64,000 nt of DNA from Odobenus rosmarus divergens (taxonomy: Eukaryota > Chordata > Mammalia > Carnivora > Odobenidae), in contig NW_004450396.1 in assembly GCF_000321225.1 (NCBI RefSeq), positions 2,771,425-2,835,424 of the forward strand. The letters run 5' to 3'. Each line of letters starts with the position of its first letter. Position 1 is the stretch's first letter. Positions 28,685 through 42,290 of the stretch are shown here, in pieces. The position numbers and the translations under genes are program-made. Under the pieces are notes generated by a model. It ran no database searches. It was given only the letters and a program-made list of their open reading frames with translations, and was not told the origin of the DNA.

Positions 28685-29710
28685 AATTCTGTAGTGGACA
28701 TGCCTTTTTTTTAACTGCAATAAAATACGTACAAGATTTACTATCCTAACCATTTTTTAAGGGTACAGTTAGTGATAGATACTAAGTGCATCCACACTGT
28801 CATGCTACTGTCTACCATCCAGCCACAGAACTGCATGTCTTGCAAAACTGCATCCGGACCCACTGATCAATAATCCCCTCTTCCCTCTTCCTCCAGCCCC
28901 TGGAAACCACCGTTCCACTTTCTGTCTATGAATTTGACTACTATGAATACCTCCTATAAGCATATAGACTAACCATATAGTAGTCATCCTTTTATGACAG
29001 ACTTATTTCATGTAGCATCCGGTCCTCAAAATTCATCCATGTCATAGTGTGTCAGAATTTCCTCCCTTTTTAAGGTTGAACAGTATTCCCTTGTATGGAG
29101 ACACGACATTTTGTTTATCCATTCATCCATTGATAAACACTTGGGTTGTGTCCACCTTTTAGCTCCTGCAAATAACAGTGCTATGAACATGGGTCTACAA
29201 ATACCTCCTTGAGTCCCGGCTTTCAATTCTTTGGGGTATATGGCCAGAAGTGAAATTGCTAGATCATATAGTAATTTTTTTTAAATTTTTGAGGAACTGA
29301 CACAATTTTCCACAGCAGTGGTACAACATTGTACTTTCCCACTAATAATGCACAAGGCTTCCAGTTTCTCCACGTCCCCATCATTGTTATAATGATGTGT
29401 TTGGACTGTTGTCATTCTAATGTGTGTGAGGTGATACCTCATTGTGGTTTTGCTTTGCATTTCTTTAATGATTAGTGATGTTGAACATCTTATCATGTGC
29501 TTATTGGCCATTTGGATATCTTCTTTGGAGAAATGTCTATTCAGCCCTTCGCTCATTTTTTTAAATTGGGTGGTTTCCTATTTTTGTTGTTGAATTGTGT
29601 TGAATTATAGGAATTCTTTATTCTTTATTCTGGATATTAACTACTTATCAGATATATGATTTTCACAAATATTTTCTGCCCTTCTATGGTTTGCCTTTTC
29701 TATGGTGAAC
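28685..29710 (-). repeat. Ancient L1 (L1M) 3' region
   Basis: About 1 kb of antisense old L1. Hallmarks on this strand are CCATTCATCCATTGATAAAC, TGGATATCTTCTTTGGAGAA and ATTTTCTGCCCTTCTATGGT. Short open frames on the minus strand (for example 29281-29556) are decayed L1 sequence and not genes. Confidence 0.85.
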
Positions 29711-29729
29711 ATGAACTTTTTTGTGTGTA

Positions 29730-30440
29730 CTTAGTATCTCCTTTTTAGAGAACCACCATACATATGGCTCAGCCTTAGCCAATCATATTCCATCCTATTT
29801 GCTATAATTTACCTGCCCGAGGATGGGTATAGGACCCAAGCTGCACCTATAAAAACTCACCCCAAGATTTTTCTCTAAAGGGCGCCTGGGTGGCTCAGTT
29901 GGTTGGGCGACTGCCTTCGGCTCAGGTCATGATCCTGGAGTCCCTGGATCGAGTCCCGCATCGGGCTCCCTGCTTGGCGGGGAGTCTGCTTCTCCCTCTG
30001 ACCCTCCCCCCTCTCATGCTCTCTCTATCTCATTCCCTCTCTCAAATAAATAAATAAAATCTTTAAAAAAAAATAAAAGATTTTTCTCTAAAGATGTTGT
30101 GAGATGCATGTGTTTCTGGGACCATAAGCTCTAGGCTGGACTCATCAGCCTACAACACCAGGACCATCCTTCCCACTGTATTGAGAGAGATCCAGAATAT
30201 GAAGCCAACACAGTGGCAAACAGAGCTGAGAGACAGAGCCCTGATGATCTGTTGAAGCATTTAGTTTCAGCATATAAGGAGCCAGAACTTCTACTCAACA
30301 ACCATATCTGGCTTAGTTTTATAAGCCAAAGCTCTTCTTTTCTTTTTGTTTCTTTTCATTCTTCTTTAAACTTGTTTGACTTTGGTCTCTGTCACTTGTA
30401 GTCAAGAGAGTGTGCACTAATAACCAACTGGAAATGATGA
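29730..30440 (+). repeat. Ancient interspersed repeat of unnamed family, split by a SINE
   Basis: The stretches before and after the SINE at 29881-30076 read as one old repeat: GGATGGGTATAGGACCCAAG before it, GAATATGAAGCCAACACAGT and the TGTCACTTGTAGTCAAGAGA end after it. I recognise this layout from other mammalian repeats but cannot name the family. Confidence 0.4.
29881..30076 (+). repeat. Carnivore SINE with perfect 17-bp target duplication
   Basis: Intact head and AATAAATAAATAAAATCTTT tail. The 17-mer AAGATTTTTCTCTAAAG is identical at 29864-29880 and 30077-30093. Confidence 0.97.
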
Positions 30441-32261
30441 TTTCTGGAGCAAACAGCCCAAAAGCATGCCCTCCATTGATGTTTTGGAGAATAAAAGAGG
30501 TTACAGTGGATCACTCAAAGTATATAAAGTGGTTTTGGGACTCCTTATTCTCTAGGTCTTCTCCTCTTTCCAGTTACACGGTGGCCAATAAATCTGGGTT
30601 CAGCAAGGGAGGAAAGGGAGGAACTGTTTATTTTGAAGAAAGGGGCCCAAAATATCCCATAGTGGATTAAAATTGTTGCTTTCAATTATTACTCCCCCTA
30701 AATTGCAGTGCTCTGGATAAGCCCTGATACCTTACTTTATGTAACCCTACAAATTGACATACACACTGAGAACCTAGATACCTAGGCCTAGAATCTCAGT
30801 GCTCCATCTGCTTCCCCCCTTTTTCCCCCCCACTGTGACCGCATCACATAATCATCTGTAAAATGCAGTTTAGAACTAACTTAGTCCATCGGATGCTAGA
30901 TCCTGTGACTCTTTAATTTTTCTTTCTTTGGAAAAAAATTTGGCCTATCGCCCTGACTGACTACTGTCCCACCCATAGGCATACAGTTGGGTCAATGAAC
31001 AGGACACTGCTGAGTCACATAAAGGCTCCAACATTCTGTATGACCAAATTTAGCATGGTGGTTAGGACTGTGTAGGTTTCTTCTTTTTTTCCTATTTCTC
31101 ATATAACTCCAAAGCACCCTTACGTTGTTTTTTGACCAACCAGAACCTTTTTTTTTTTTTAACAGTTGAATGATAAACCCTAAAGGTAGGAGTTTCTGTT
31201 AAAATGACTTGACAGAATCTTAGTACCAGAAAACACATCATGCTAAAGAAAGAGCAAATCATGGGCTTGACAGTAATGAGGTTGTTGTTGTTTTCCTGGG
31301 CAGTAATTTAAGCTCGTAGGTACTTACTCCCTTAACATGAAATTGGATAAGATGCCTTCCTAGCCTGAAATCTCCTTCTTTAACTAATGACAGAATTATA
31401 TATAATTAATGAGTGCATTTTTTGCATTTTGTTAAAAAAATGGTCTAGCAGAGTTTCCTCGTAAACACTTAGTTCTGATCGGGTTTATTAACTACAAAAT
31501 GTGACCTATTTGCCAACTCTGACCATAAAGTGTTCTGTCCTGAGGTTGCCTCACTGTTCACAGGAGAATAAGAAGAGAAATACTTTAAAAAAACCAATCC
31601 CATCCTGAGAAAACTTTCCAGTTGCTATCTCTCCTTGGGATTTTTTTTTTTACTTAAAACAAACCAAAGTGAAATAAATAAATATAAAATGATCTGTAAT
31701 AGTGGAGGCAAGTGGAATTAAAGTACATTTTCCATTCAAAACAATGTCTAAATAAACGTCTAAATTCATCAGCCTTTCACTGCCTAATAATGTGACATGT
31801 TTACAATGTTGAAGGAAATCAGGTGTTTTCATGCTAAAAGAAAATAAAATTTATGTGCTGTTATTACCATATTCTTTGCCTGGTGTTTCTCACTCTATTC
31901 ATCATTAAAGGCTGCTCAATAAATACTGTGCAAACTGCAATCAGGGAAGTTATGCAGCAATAACTCAGAATCAGCTATAAATAACCACCCACCAGAGCCT
32001 CGGGAAGAGTCAAGAGCTTAAGGGGGATTGTTTGCTCCCCACTTGCTAAATTGTGAAAAAGAGACTTGTTGGTCTATTTTCTCTTCATATTTGATACACT
32101 AGAAGCAAAGCTTGGACACTTGCACTCTAGCCTAAAAGAATGTCTTTATCTATCATCATGTGAGCTGAGTCAGGCAGTAGATTAAATGGTGTGATTTCAG
32201 ACACTAAACCTTCCTTAACTCTATCAGAAAAGCTGATAAAGAAAGGCTCATCTACCCTGTG
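30441..32261 (+). other. Intergenic, no gene seen
   Basis: Unclassified sequence with T runs (31147-31160) and no protein-like open frame. Confidence 0.6.
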
Positions 32262-32815
32262 TATTAGTTAGCTGTTGCTGTGTAACAAATTACTCCAAAA
32301 GTTAGCAACTAAAAGCATTAAACATTTATTACCTCATGTAGTGTTGGAGCATCAGTAATCTAGGAACAGCATAGCTGAGTGGTTCTGGCTTAGGGTTGCT
32401 CACAAGATTACAGTGAAGTTGTCAGCCAGGACTAGTCATTTCAAAGCTCAACCGGCTGGAGAATCTTCTTTCAAGCTCACTTAAATGATCGTTAGCCAGA
32501 ATCAGTTCTTTCCTGGCTGTTGACTTCAGGCTTCAGTTCCTTGCCACATGGACCTCACCATAAGACTAGTCACAATATGGCAGCTTGCTTGCCTCATAGT
32601 GAGAGATCCAAGAGGAAGAGACTGGTTGAGCTAGCAAGACCATGCCTCAAGTGGAAACTGAAGTGTTTTATACTAATCTCAGAAGTAGCATACCTTTTAC
32701 TATGTGTTATTAATCACACAGATCAACCATGAGACAATGGGGGAGGACACTACACAGCGTGTCAATACCAGGAAGTGAGGATCACTGGGGGGCCATCTTG
32801 AATCCTGGCCACCTC
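32262..32815 (-). repeat. MLT1-type solo LTR (ERVL-MaLR)
   Basis: A 550-bp LTR-like element in reverse orientation, recognisable by TTAGTTAGCTGTTGCTGTGT at one end, TTCCTTGCCACATGGACCTC in the middle and GGGGGGCCATCTTGAATCCT at the other. It is an ancient, decayed MaLR LTR without internal genes. Confidence 0.7.
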
Positions 32816-32879
32816 ACTCTTGGATGGAGATGCCATTGATATTTAAGAACAGGCTAAAAAGTGAAATAAATCAGCGTAG

Positions 32880-33050
32880 TCAATTCAAAAGACCACAGTT
32901 TAAAGCAAGACATACCTGGTTACAAATCCTAGAGTGCGTTTTGCTACTTTATGGCAATTACGTACCTCCCTGAGCCTTCAACTTCCCATCTCTAATCCTT
33001 AAACAACTCATATCATACAGTTGTTGTGACAGTTAAGTAATATAGATATT
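32880..33050 (+). repeat. MIR SINE
   Basis: TACCTGGTTACAAATCCTAG, CTTTATGGCAATTACGTACC, CTGAGCCTTCAACTTCCC and CATACAGTTGTTGTGACAGT follow the MIR consensus in order. Confidence 0.7.
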
Positions 33051-33764
33051 TAGAGAGTTTTCCTGTGGAGCTTCCTCTAAAGGAAGCTAACAACAAAAAC
33101 AAAAACAATTTTTTTTCATAAGGTAGAGAAAGAAACTCAAAGATGGCATGCCAAAGTATCTGGAAGACACAGTGTCCTCAGGCATGGACTGCCACAGGTG
33201 ATTTGAGGGTGTTGATAATGTTCCAGAAAGACTAAGCCTTGTAGTACTCAAAACTAAGGTGGTGCTTCTAATCACTATATTGGCCAGGGTTTCCCAGGAG
33301 TGCTGTCTGGTCACTTTCTAAGCTTTTATTAAGCACCCATGCTCCAGGCACAGCTTGGAGCTAGGGTTACAGAAACAAATAAGACTTAGTTCCTGACACC
33401 AAATTGGTCCTAGTGTTGACTCAAGATGGAGAGCAGGGCAAGGAGACAGGCAACAAGATGATTCTAACCTCAGGTGGAAGTTTGAAGAAAGCAGTGTGTT
33501 CAGAGGAAGAGGGCCTGACTGCCTGGGAAAGAACAGGCAGGAGGGGGTGACACAGTTCCCCAGAATTCCTCCTGGAGTGAGTTGCCAGATTTAGCAAATA
33601 CAAATGCAGGAGGACACTCAGCTAAATTTGAATTTAAGAGAAAAAAATAATATTTTAGTATAAATGTATTCCAAATATTTCATTATTTGTTCTTTCTCTA
33701 AAATTCCAATTTAGCTGGGCATCCTATATTTTTTATCTAGCAGCCATATCCTAAAAAGAACAAT

Positions 33765-34010
33765 GAATTTGCCTGGAGCAGAGGGGTTGATCATAGGGAA
33801 GAAGACAGCAGGATGAATAGGAAGGATTTGGAGTCCAAGTTGAGGAGCGTGAACTTCACCAATATTAGACATGTGCTGGAGAGCTAGTGGGTTTTCAGCT
33901 AGGGAATGACATGATCAGATTTATTTGTAGGTAAGACCACGCTGGTGGCTGTGTGGAAAATAGAAGGGTGTGGTAGGGACCAGAGGCTGAGTCCAAAGCA
34001 AATTTAGCAG
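33765..34010 (-). repeat. L2 LINE remnant
   Basis: GGGAATGACATGATCAGATT and CACGCTGGTGGCTGTGTGGA match the antisense of the common L2 stretch (agccagagtgatcttt...gatcatgtcac). Confidence 0.6.
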
Positions 34011-34217
34011 AGCAAGAGAGGCAGCTGTAGTCATTTCTGAGGGCAGGAATTGGTGGTGGAGCATCTAGTCATTAGGACACACATTTCAAAGGGTGTAAGA
34101 AATTTTTCAAAACCTTAACTGTACAATTGAACTACATAGGTTTAAAAAAAAATACTAAATTGCCTCTCCCATTGATTCTAATTTAAATGATTGATGTGGG
34201 ACCTAGATCATTTTTTT

Positions 34218-34224
34218 AAAGATT

Positions 34225-34263
<39 letters not shown>

Positions 34264-34417
34264 TTTGACAAAGAGAGACACAGCGGCAGGGGGAGTAAGA
34301 GAGGGAAAAGCAGGCTTCCCGCAGAGCAGGGAGCCCACCCTGGGGCTCGATCCTAGGACCCCAGGATCATGACCTGAGCCGACGGCAAATGCTTAACGAC
34401 TGAGCCACCCAGGCACC
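34218..34417 (-). repeat. Carnivore SINE with expanded (TTTA)n tail
   Basis: Antisense SINE whose tail has about eleven TTTA units (34222-34266). Flanked by CTAGATCATTTTTTT and CTAGACATTTTTTT. Confidence 0.95.
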
Positions 34418-35907
34418 CTAGACATTTTTTTTTTTTTTTTACTTCTCCAGATATTTTACTGTACAATCAGGATCAACAATTATTAAATAATCCTTTTATT
34501 TTTCCAAGGAATGCCTGATTTTCTTAACCAGTCCACGTAAGCAAAAGCACATTATCAACACCAAGTAGCTTGCCACACCCTCCTTCATAGAACCAGTGTC
34601 TGTCACTTCTATGTGCTTCCAGGGTAAAAACCTGGCTATTCCTGCCCAGGAACATTAAGAGACTGTGGTAATCAATCATTTTTCTAGATATATTGTCTCA
34701 TTCTGTGGTTGAAAAGTAGGAGGGGAACAATGTCAAAGGATATACTTGGGCCCCATTTAAACACCCACATGTATGAATGTGTTCTTTACCCTCCTTTGGT
34801 TATTGCCAGTTAACCCAGAAATCTCGGGCATCTGACTATAGTAAGCATGCTGTTTCTGCCTAGAGATTGATCTCTGGAGAAAACATGTTGAAATGTTTGC
34901 ATTTGCACAGTTCATTATCCTTCAGGAGAGCTCCATGATTTTCACTAAAGGCAACCTGGTTTTTTCTAGTGTCTACACCTAAATACTACCACCTACTTTC
35001 AATTATTTGGATTGTTTAGGTCAATGGAATATGGATGTTCTATAGGTCTTTCCAAGTCAAGTGGGTGTTCCATTTCAAGAGAAAAATAGAGGTCATGAGC
35101 CTGTTATTTGGTTTTATATCAGCAACCAAGTGTCTGCCTTTGACGGAGAGACATTATGGACATTTTTATATATGTACTTGAGGTGTTTTTTTCCACTTAC
35201 AAAAGACTTTTCCCAAGATTCCATAGCAGCAGAAACTCTTCGGTTTCGATAAAGTGCGATTCAGTTCACAAACGACTTCACAAAAGCCATATATGCCAGT
35301 ATATTCTAGCTTATTTCCTTCTCGCTCAAGGTATGCTCCCTTTCTTTGCCCCTCAAGAAGTGGGTTCCCTAAGGTCAAGAGTTGTAATATTTGTGCCTGC
35401 CTGAATAAGAAAAGAATGAATGATTTGAACACACAAGATTGTAATTAGTCAAGGAAAACCATGGGTTGACCAGATGTTTTCATGTTTAATCAAGCCTGAA
35501 ATCTAATTTAAATTAGATTTATCTTTTGTCTTCTTCCCTTTGTCATTAGAATTTCTTTCTTTGGAGACATTTTTTTTTCTGTGATATCTACCTAGGAAGA
35601 AGTTGAGGGTAGTAGCTTGAAATATGAAGTGACAATCATTGTGAAAATGTCTTAGTGGTTTAGTATTGGCAAAGGACTGATTACAAGAACTCTGCTCTTT
35701 CAATCTGATTTTAATGAAAACAGGAAACTAAAATAGTCTGTATCAGATAGAAGTTGATACAAAAATGATGTTTAGAAACCGTTTTGGACTGATAGGAAAA
35801 ATTTAAAAAAATATATGTTTAGAAAGACCAGTATGGGATGATAGGAAAAGCACTGGATTAAGAATCAAGAGACTGGTTTCCTGATCTTAGGCTTTAGTTC
35901 TTTTTTT

Positions 35908-36090
35908 TTTTTTTTTTTTGAGAGAGAGAGAGAGAGGGAGGTATGGGAAGGGGCAGAAGGAGAGACTCTTAAGCAGGCTCCACGCCCAGCGCAGAGCCCA
36001 ACACGGGACTTGATGTCACAACCCTGAGATCATGACCTGAGCCAAAATCAAGAGTCGGACGCTTAACCGACTGACCCACCCAGGTGCCCC
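35908..36090 (-). repeat. Carnivore SINE, older subfamily
   Basis: Antisense element with T19 and (GA)n on the left, body CTCTTAAGCAGGCTCCACGC and head complement CCACCCAGGTGCCCC. TAGTTCTTTTTT duplicates on both sides. Confidence 0.94.
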
Positions 36091-36100
36091 TAGTTCTTTT

Positions 36101-36565
36101 TTATTGAGATATCATTGACATATAATATTATGTTAGTTTCAGGTGTACAGGATAATGATTTGTTATTTGTATGTATCTTGAAATAATCACCACAATAAGT
36201 CTAGTTAACATTCATCACCATGCAGTTACAATTATTTTTTCTTGTGATGAGAACTTTAAGATCTACTCTCTTAGCAACTTTCCAATATTCAAGACAGTAT
36301 TGTTAACTCTAGTCATTATGCTGTACATGACATCCCCAGACTTATTTATTTTATACCTGGAAATTTGTAGCTTTTGCACTTTCACCCATTTGCCCACCGC
36401 TCACTCCTCACCTCTGGCAACCACTAATTGTTCTCTGTAACTGTGAGCTCAAGTTTTTGTTGGTTTTACTTTAGATTTCACATATAAGTGAGATTATACA
36501 GTGTTTGTCTTTCTCTGTCTGACTTATTTCACTTAGCATAATACCCTCAAGTTTCATCAAAAATT
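36101..36565 (-). repeat. L1 3'UTR fragment
   Basis: Antisense L1 3' region: TTATTGAGATATCATTGACA, GTTAACATTCATCACCATGC, CTCTGGCAACCACTAATTGT and GACTTATTTCACTTAGCATA. Confidence 0.85.
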
Positions 36566-39500
36566 ATTTTATTCTCTACTCTGTTTTTCAGGAACCCTTA
36601 TAAAAGTGAAGTGAGGGGATTGGAGATTATTGGTTCCAACATTTCTTCCTATTTGGGGATTCTGAGTATTTATAGTTGAGTGGAACTTGGAAATGAGCAT
36701 AATAAAATGAATATGTTACCTCTGTTTGCGTTTAAGAAATATTTTGGCATCTGGCATTAAAATCTTACTGATTTATTTATTCAGTGAAAACTTACTGAGT
36801 ACCTATTATGTGTCAAGGCCTTAACTAGGCACTGGGCCAAAATAGCAAAGGAAGGAGGCCTGATCCCCAAGGGTGTTCAGAGCCTGGGGAGGGACATGGT
36901 TAGCAGCACAGACAACGACATTGCCTAGGATAAGTGCATTATATAATGGGGGCTCTATGGCATGGTATTTGGAGTTGAAGGTTATTTTCGGTTTAATAAT
37001 TTTTGAAGCAGAGCCCTTTTTCAGCCGTATTCAACAAAAAATTAAAACAGCTTTCAAATCTTACATCACAATATAAACAATGTAGTGGATTCCAAAAAAT
37101 GCAGGCCTTCTGTTGATTCAGTGCAAAGAAGGCATATGTACTAAGACATCTGTTTAGACATCCACTTAGCAAGCATTCTGTCAGCCTGTCAGGACCAGCA
37201 CCACAGCTGAAACACATATAGCCCCAGACATCAGCTGTAAGGGAACCAAATGGTGCCTTACCAAAAATTACCTTAGAATTCAAAGTATCTAAACAGTTTG
37301 ACAGGCGCAACCAATAATTTACAAAGAAAACCCACAGCACACATACATAGCCCCTAAGCTCAGTAAGGAACCATTCTGGATGTCAACTGTCTCATTTCAG
37401 TACTGGATTTGAAATCTTCTTCATAGAGTGAGACAATGCATTACACCATGAAAATAAGCAAGATGAAAAGATGTTAGGTGTTAGCCAAATTATGGAAGAT
37501 TAATTGCTAAGATCATACAAATTCAAAATACTTGGCAATATTGGAAATCTTTGATTGTTGTATTCTGCAATTGTTACGAGAAGTTCGAAAATAGAGATGC
37601 TTTTTATTTTTAGATTTTCAGAGTAGCAACGCAGTGAAATGGACAATTTGGCCATTACTGCATCGGTTTCCTACCTATTAAGAATAATTAAAGAAAAACT
37701 AAAGAAGAGCTTGAGAGTTCTAGAGCTTTGCTAACCAGTTAAAGCCTAGAAAGTAGTTTTAAACCTGTTTAATCAATAAATTTCAGTTAAAAGGCAAATG
37801 CAAGCAACCACCAGAGCTGATTTTCAACTTGCCTAATTAGTTAAAGCTGATTTTTCCAGGAACATGTCTCTGAAAACCAACCAATCAGTGGCAGCCTTAC
37901 ATTTTCAAAGCCAGTCGTTGGGTGGCACACACACTAGTGAACAAGCTTGTAAGGCTGAAATCTACCCACTCCAGCCTCTGTCACCAACACAAAACCCTGC
38001 TTCCAAGACTATGGCCACGTCCTCTTGCCTTGGTGATCAATACCACCCAAAACATGTTCTTCCCCAAACCCTCTGTAAGATCTTTCTTTGCTCAGTAAGA
38101 CTAGATAAATTCTCCCTTACTTAAGCAAGCAATTAATTCAACTTTGTGTTTTGGGGATCTAATGTATTGGCCTCTTCCTTTTTCTACACTATGTACACAT
38201 TATTTGAGATTGTAAGATGAATCTTTACATTTATTTATCACTTCATGCAGACTTGTTTTTCTACATACTGACTCATTATCTTAGAACATTTTCTTCATGA
38301 AACATTATTAAGTATTGATTCAGACCCTATGTAAATTCTGTCTGCTTCTTTACAAGTTTGTCTTCACTAACAAATTCTGCACTTAATCTTCCCATAATTC
38401 AGCTTGGATTCTCTATCTTTATTTATGCTATAACAGTCTACCTTGTTCCCCAAACTACAAACCTTGGACTTCGTATTGCCCCCGGGCTCTGCCATCCCTC
38501 TCTGGGCTTATCCATACCATTTCTGAAATGTTCTTTAAATCTCTGTCCACACCTCACCCCTTTGGCCCCATCCCTAACTGAAGATTTCAACTGCTTTTTG
38601 CCAGGATGATTAACAGTGTTAAACTGTCACCTGACTGCTCCCCACCATTCTAATATATCCTTTGTGAGCGGCTCACTGGGGGTAATAAAAAGCAGAATTC
38701 AGCTTGTCTGTCTCCTCTTTGAAAGCCTGTTTGCAAGACTCCAGGATCTCTTAGGAGATCGGGGCCTGGGGGGCGGAGCTCTTCAGCCTGACACCGTGGC
38801 ATCAACACTACTACATTCACCCCCCTCTCAGCCCTTTCTCATTCTGGGTGTCACATGGATCTCATTTGCTCTTCTTACACCCCTTGTACTCTCATTGCTC
38901 AGACTAATTAATTCCTCTTCTTAAAACTCCTTTTTGTCTTCTGAACATGATAATATCCCTGTCTCGGGTCGCCAAAATCCCACTCAGACTGAAATCATCC
39001 CTCTGGGCGTTACAATCCATTCCGCTAGTAGAGCATAGAGTTCAGGGCATTCATGCTCACGGTACAGTATTTTACTCCCCTTCTAGAAGCAGCTTAAGAC
39101 AAAGGCAAAATTTTATTCCTCTTTGGGTTCTCTTGGTCAGTACAGAGGGTAATATTGAGTAAGATTCCGGGAAATGTTAGTTAAAAAGCATTTCATTGGT
39201 ATATGGGCTAGTTTCTTACTGCAGACTTTAATGTGTTTATAGGACTTGCAGAATTTCTCTACTGAAAACTCTTCATCCTGTTAATCCACTTGACCTTGAC
39301 CTCTCAGCACTGCCTATATTAAGGTCTGTAAATTTCTGTGAGCAAATGTTATTCTCTGGTTTCGTTTTTCTCTCTGCTGGGCTCTCACTGAGCTATTCTT
39401 ATGAGAGAATGCCAAGGCATTCCAGAATGAATGTTTGCATGTGTTTCCGGAGGAATGTTTCTTGGACTTTCCTGTCTTCACTGGCATTTTAAAGGAATGA

Positions 39501-42099
39501 CTTCTTAGATGGCAACAGAACAGCATGATTGCAGTATGTTTGCCTTGGCAATTGCTAGCAATGCTTTGGCAGACAGATTCCACGCCTCCTCATTTGGGAG
39601 GTGGAAGTTTAAAGAAACCTTTATTGAGCTCTTACTACGGGGCAGGTACTAGGCTAGATGGTGAGGATACAAAGACAACTAAAACACACATCCACCCTGA
39701 AAAAAAGTTTGTGCTCTACTAATGAGTGTGTACATGCAAACAGTAAAGGCACTTTCAAAGAAGAGCTGGTGTGCAGCCCTGAAGAGTGTGTTCAGGAAGC
39801 ACAGAGAAGGACTGAGTAGGACTTCCCTAGGAGGTGACATTTGAGCCTATAAGCATGTGCATATGAGCCTGTGTCCACATACATGCTGTCTGGAAACACA
39901 CCCATAGAAGGGCCCTGGCCAATCTAATGATGCTCTCCCACTAGGAAATCTTAGAAAGCTCTTTCAAGTTAATAATTTTAATTTATTTTAAAATTTTGTT
40001 TACACGGGCCCTTCAAACGCACACTGCTTTTTTGTTTGCGTATTGTTGGCTTGGTTTTGCCAATTCCATACCTACAAGGTACTAAACTAGCATACTTTTC
40101 TTGGTTTCTTCAAACTAAGGGCTTATGTAACATAAATATGTTGCAGAGGCAAACATCAGGAACCATGTTGAGGTCACACTTCTAAGAACCTCCAGGTTCT
40201 TAGCCTGGACAAGGGGTGAGGTCCTGACAACAGGCCAGTAAACACTGTGAGATTGAATAAGTCCCCCCGCATTGTGTAAACATGCCGGCACGTTCTCCAG
40301 CCATGGCAGCCCTTTGAACTGATGTCGCTTGCTGACAGTGCCTTTGTGTCCACTTGACTTTTACATGCCCGACTCACAGGATCAGTGCGGAGTGCTCTAA
40401 TCCCTCCTGCTGAGCTCAGGCCATTAAATACTCGCCCTACATTTTACAGCTTCAACCCTGTGACAGGGGAGCTGACCCCAGCTCTGTGCCAGGCACCCAG
40501 CAAAACAGGGATTAATAAACTCCGCCCCAGTGTAGCCAAGGGCTCTACAGCTGCTCCTTGCAATTAGACTTGTCATCATTCTCTCAAGAAGCCCCTGTTG
40601 ATTTCTAAATCCTAATTGGCAGGAGACACCTGTTTCCCAATGGGAAGGATGGGAGGGGGCCATTCACTTGCAGCAGACACAGTGGAGAGGCTGCGAGGCT
40701 ACATGAACGTGTGCAAATACTTTTTACCTCAAGTCTGTTTGCTTCCATTTCAAATTTTGCTTTTTTTTCCCTTTATTTCTTTCTCTTTCTTCTTCCCTCC
40801 CGGCCCCCCAACCAACAACAGCATGTCCACAGTCGGGCTAGTCCTTGGGAGTAAGTAAGCGTTTGGCTCTGAACCTTTTTTTTTTTTTTTTTTTTTTTTG
40901 AGCAAGAACTTACCACTGGTTTCTCCCTCAAGAGTCCCCCTTACCATCCGGCAGCCGCCTCTTGGCATGAGTCCTTTTTTGTGGCTCCTTTCTTTTTGCC
41001 AGGCTCCTGGTGGCCATCCATTCTGCTGTTAAGGTATTTATTAACTGCCTGCAAGCTGCTTAAGCTCTGTAACCTCTTTGTGCTTATAAGGAGTGCTAAG
41101 TATATTTTTAGTTGCTGTCTTCACTGAGCTTTCATTCTAGAAGGGAGGCCTTAAACTGCATGTCATAACACATGTGAAATATTCTTTTTCAATTAACATA
41201 TTTAAGGCAGTGTCCACGAGTAGAAAGACGAAATGACAAAGACGCTCAGGACGGACTTCCTAGAGGCTTGGGCATTTTGATTTCTGCCAAAACTTAATCA
41301 CCTTCGAGTTTCTGCTTGGATCTAAAGCTTGAAGTTGTCCAAATGGTAGCAAATAATGTCTGATAGAGTTCACCAAGGCCATTTCTCTTCATTGAGACCA
41401 CTGGATGTTGTCGAATTAAGTACTGTTATTATTTAGTAGGCTCTGCTCTTTAGGGCAAATATGTAGGGAAGGGAGAATAAAATCACCGGATAGGAAGTAG
41501 AGGAGGCTGTGAATCAGTGCAAAGGGAGAAGCGCTGGAATCACAACGTTCATTTCCATGCTACAAACATTTATTGACCACCCAGTGTATGCCAGGGCCTT
41601 TTTTAGCACTAGGACCTCTGCGGGGTCACCCCAGGTTTTAATTCAGTTCAGAAGCACCGTCCTCTTAACAGAATTTCGCCAATGACCAGTGAAGCCTTCT
41701 CCCCAACCTTGCCATGTCCTTGCGGGCTTCATGAAATTAGGCAGTCAGGGAAGACTTATCTTGACTGAATCCCAGGGGGATGTTCCTTTGAACGTAGTAA
41801 AATAAATGCAAATATTTGCTCTGCCTTATTTTACTTACTCTACTTTGTGCCTTCTGTCTAGTCTTAACAAGACTGTTTGTCTTGTTTACTTACAGCAACA
41901 TGGTCATTGCCACTGCTGAAAATGGAAAGGGAGTTCAAGGCCTGATTATTGCCCTTGAGAGATCTGCATGGTGGGGGATGTTATGTACATAGTAAGAACA
42001 AGCACCAACCTTTGGGCAGTTCTGCATTAGGGTTTAGTCAAAAGCATCCTTGGAGCCCACTGCACCCCACGCTAACTCTTTAGGGGATTCCATTGTTAT
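36566..42099 (+). other. Long repeat-poor intergenic block
   Basis: 5.5 kb with no young SINE or L1. It holds MIR/L2-like traces at about 36775-36850, 39610-39680 and 41555-41620, a T run at 40879-40900, and moderately GC-rich patches at 38740-38830 and 40170-40720. No protein-like reading frame. Confidence 0.6.
40170..40720 (+). promoter_or_regulatory. Candidate distal regulatory block
   Basis: Unique sequence with higher GC than its surroundings and dense developmental-type motifs, including GGATTAATAA, TTGCAATTAGACTTGTCATC, CCTAATTGGC, GACACCTGTTTCCCAATGGG and CAGCTGCTCC. Function is only inferred from composition and proximity to EYA4. Confidence 0.25.
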
Positions 42100-42129
42100 T
42101 AGAAATCTGAAAGTCTCTTAAGATCCTGG

Positions 42130-42290
42130 ATAAATGGCTCTCGAAATTCAGTGTTGAAAAAGAGTACCCAGGAATCTCGTTAAAATACGGATTCCTGAGG
42201 CCCCAAAATCAGTGATTCTAATCTTTGGTGGGGGCTGGGAATACACATTTAACAAGCACTCCAGATGTCTTTGATGGGGATGGCCTGCCC
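42130..42290 (+). repeat. MER5A-like hAT-Charlie MITE
   Basis: Order CCCAGGAATCTCGTTAAAAT, GATTCCTGAGGCCCC, TTTAACAAGCACTCCAGATG follows MER5A. Confidence 0.65.

Larger units (their letters stand above)
32816..34217 (+). other. Intergenic with MIR and L2-like remnants
   Basis: MIR-like sequence at 32880-33050 and an antisense L2-like block at 33765-34010. No coding potential recognised. Confidence 0.6.
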
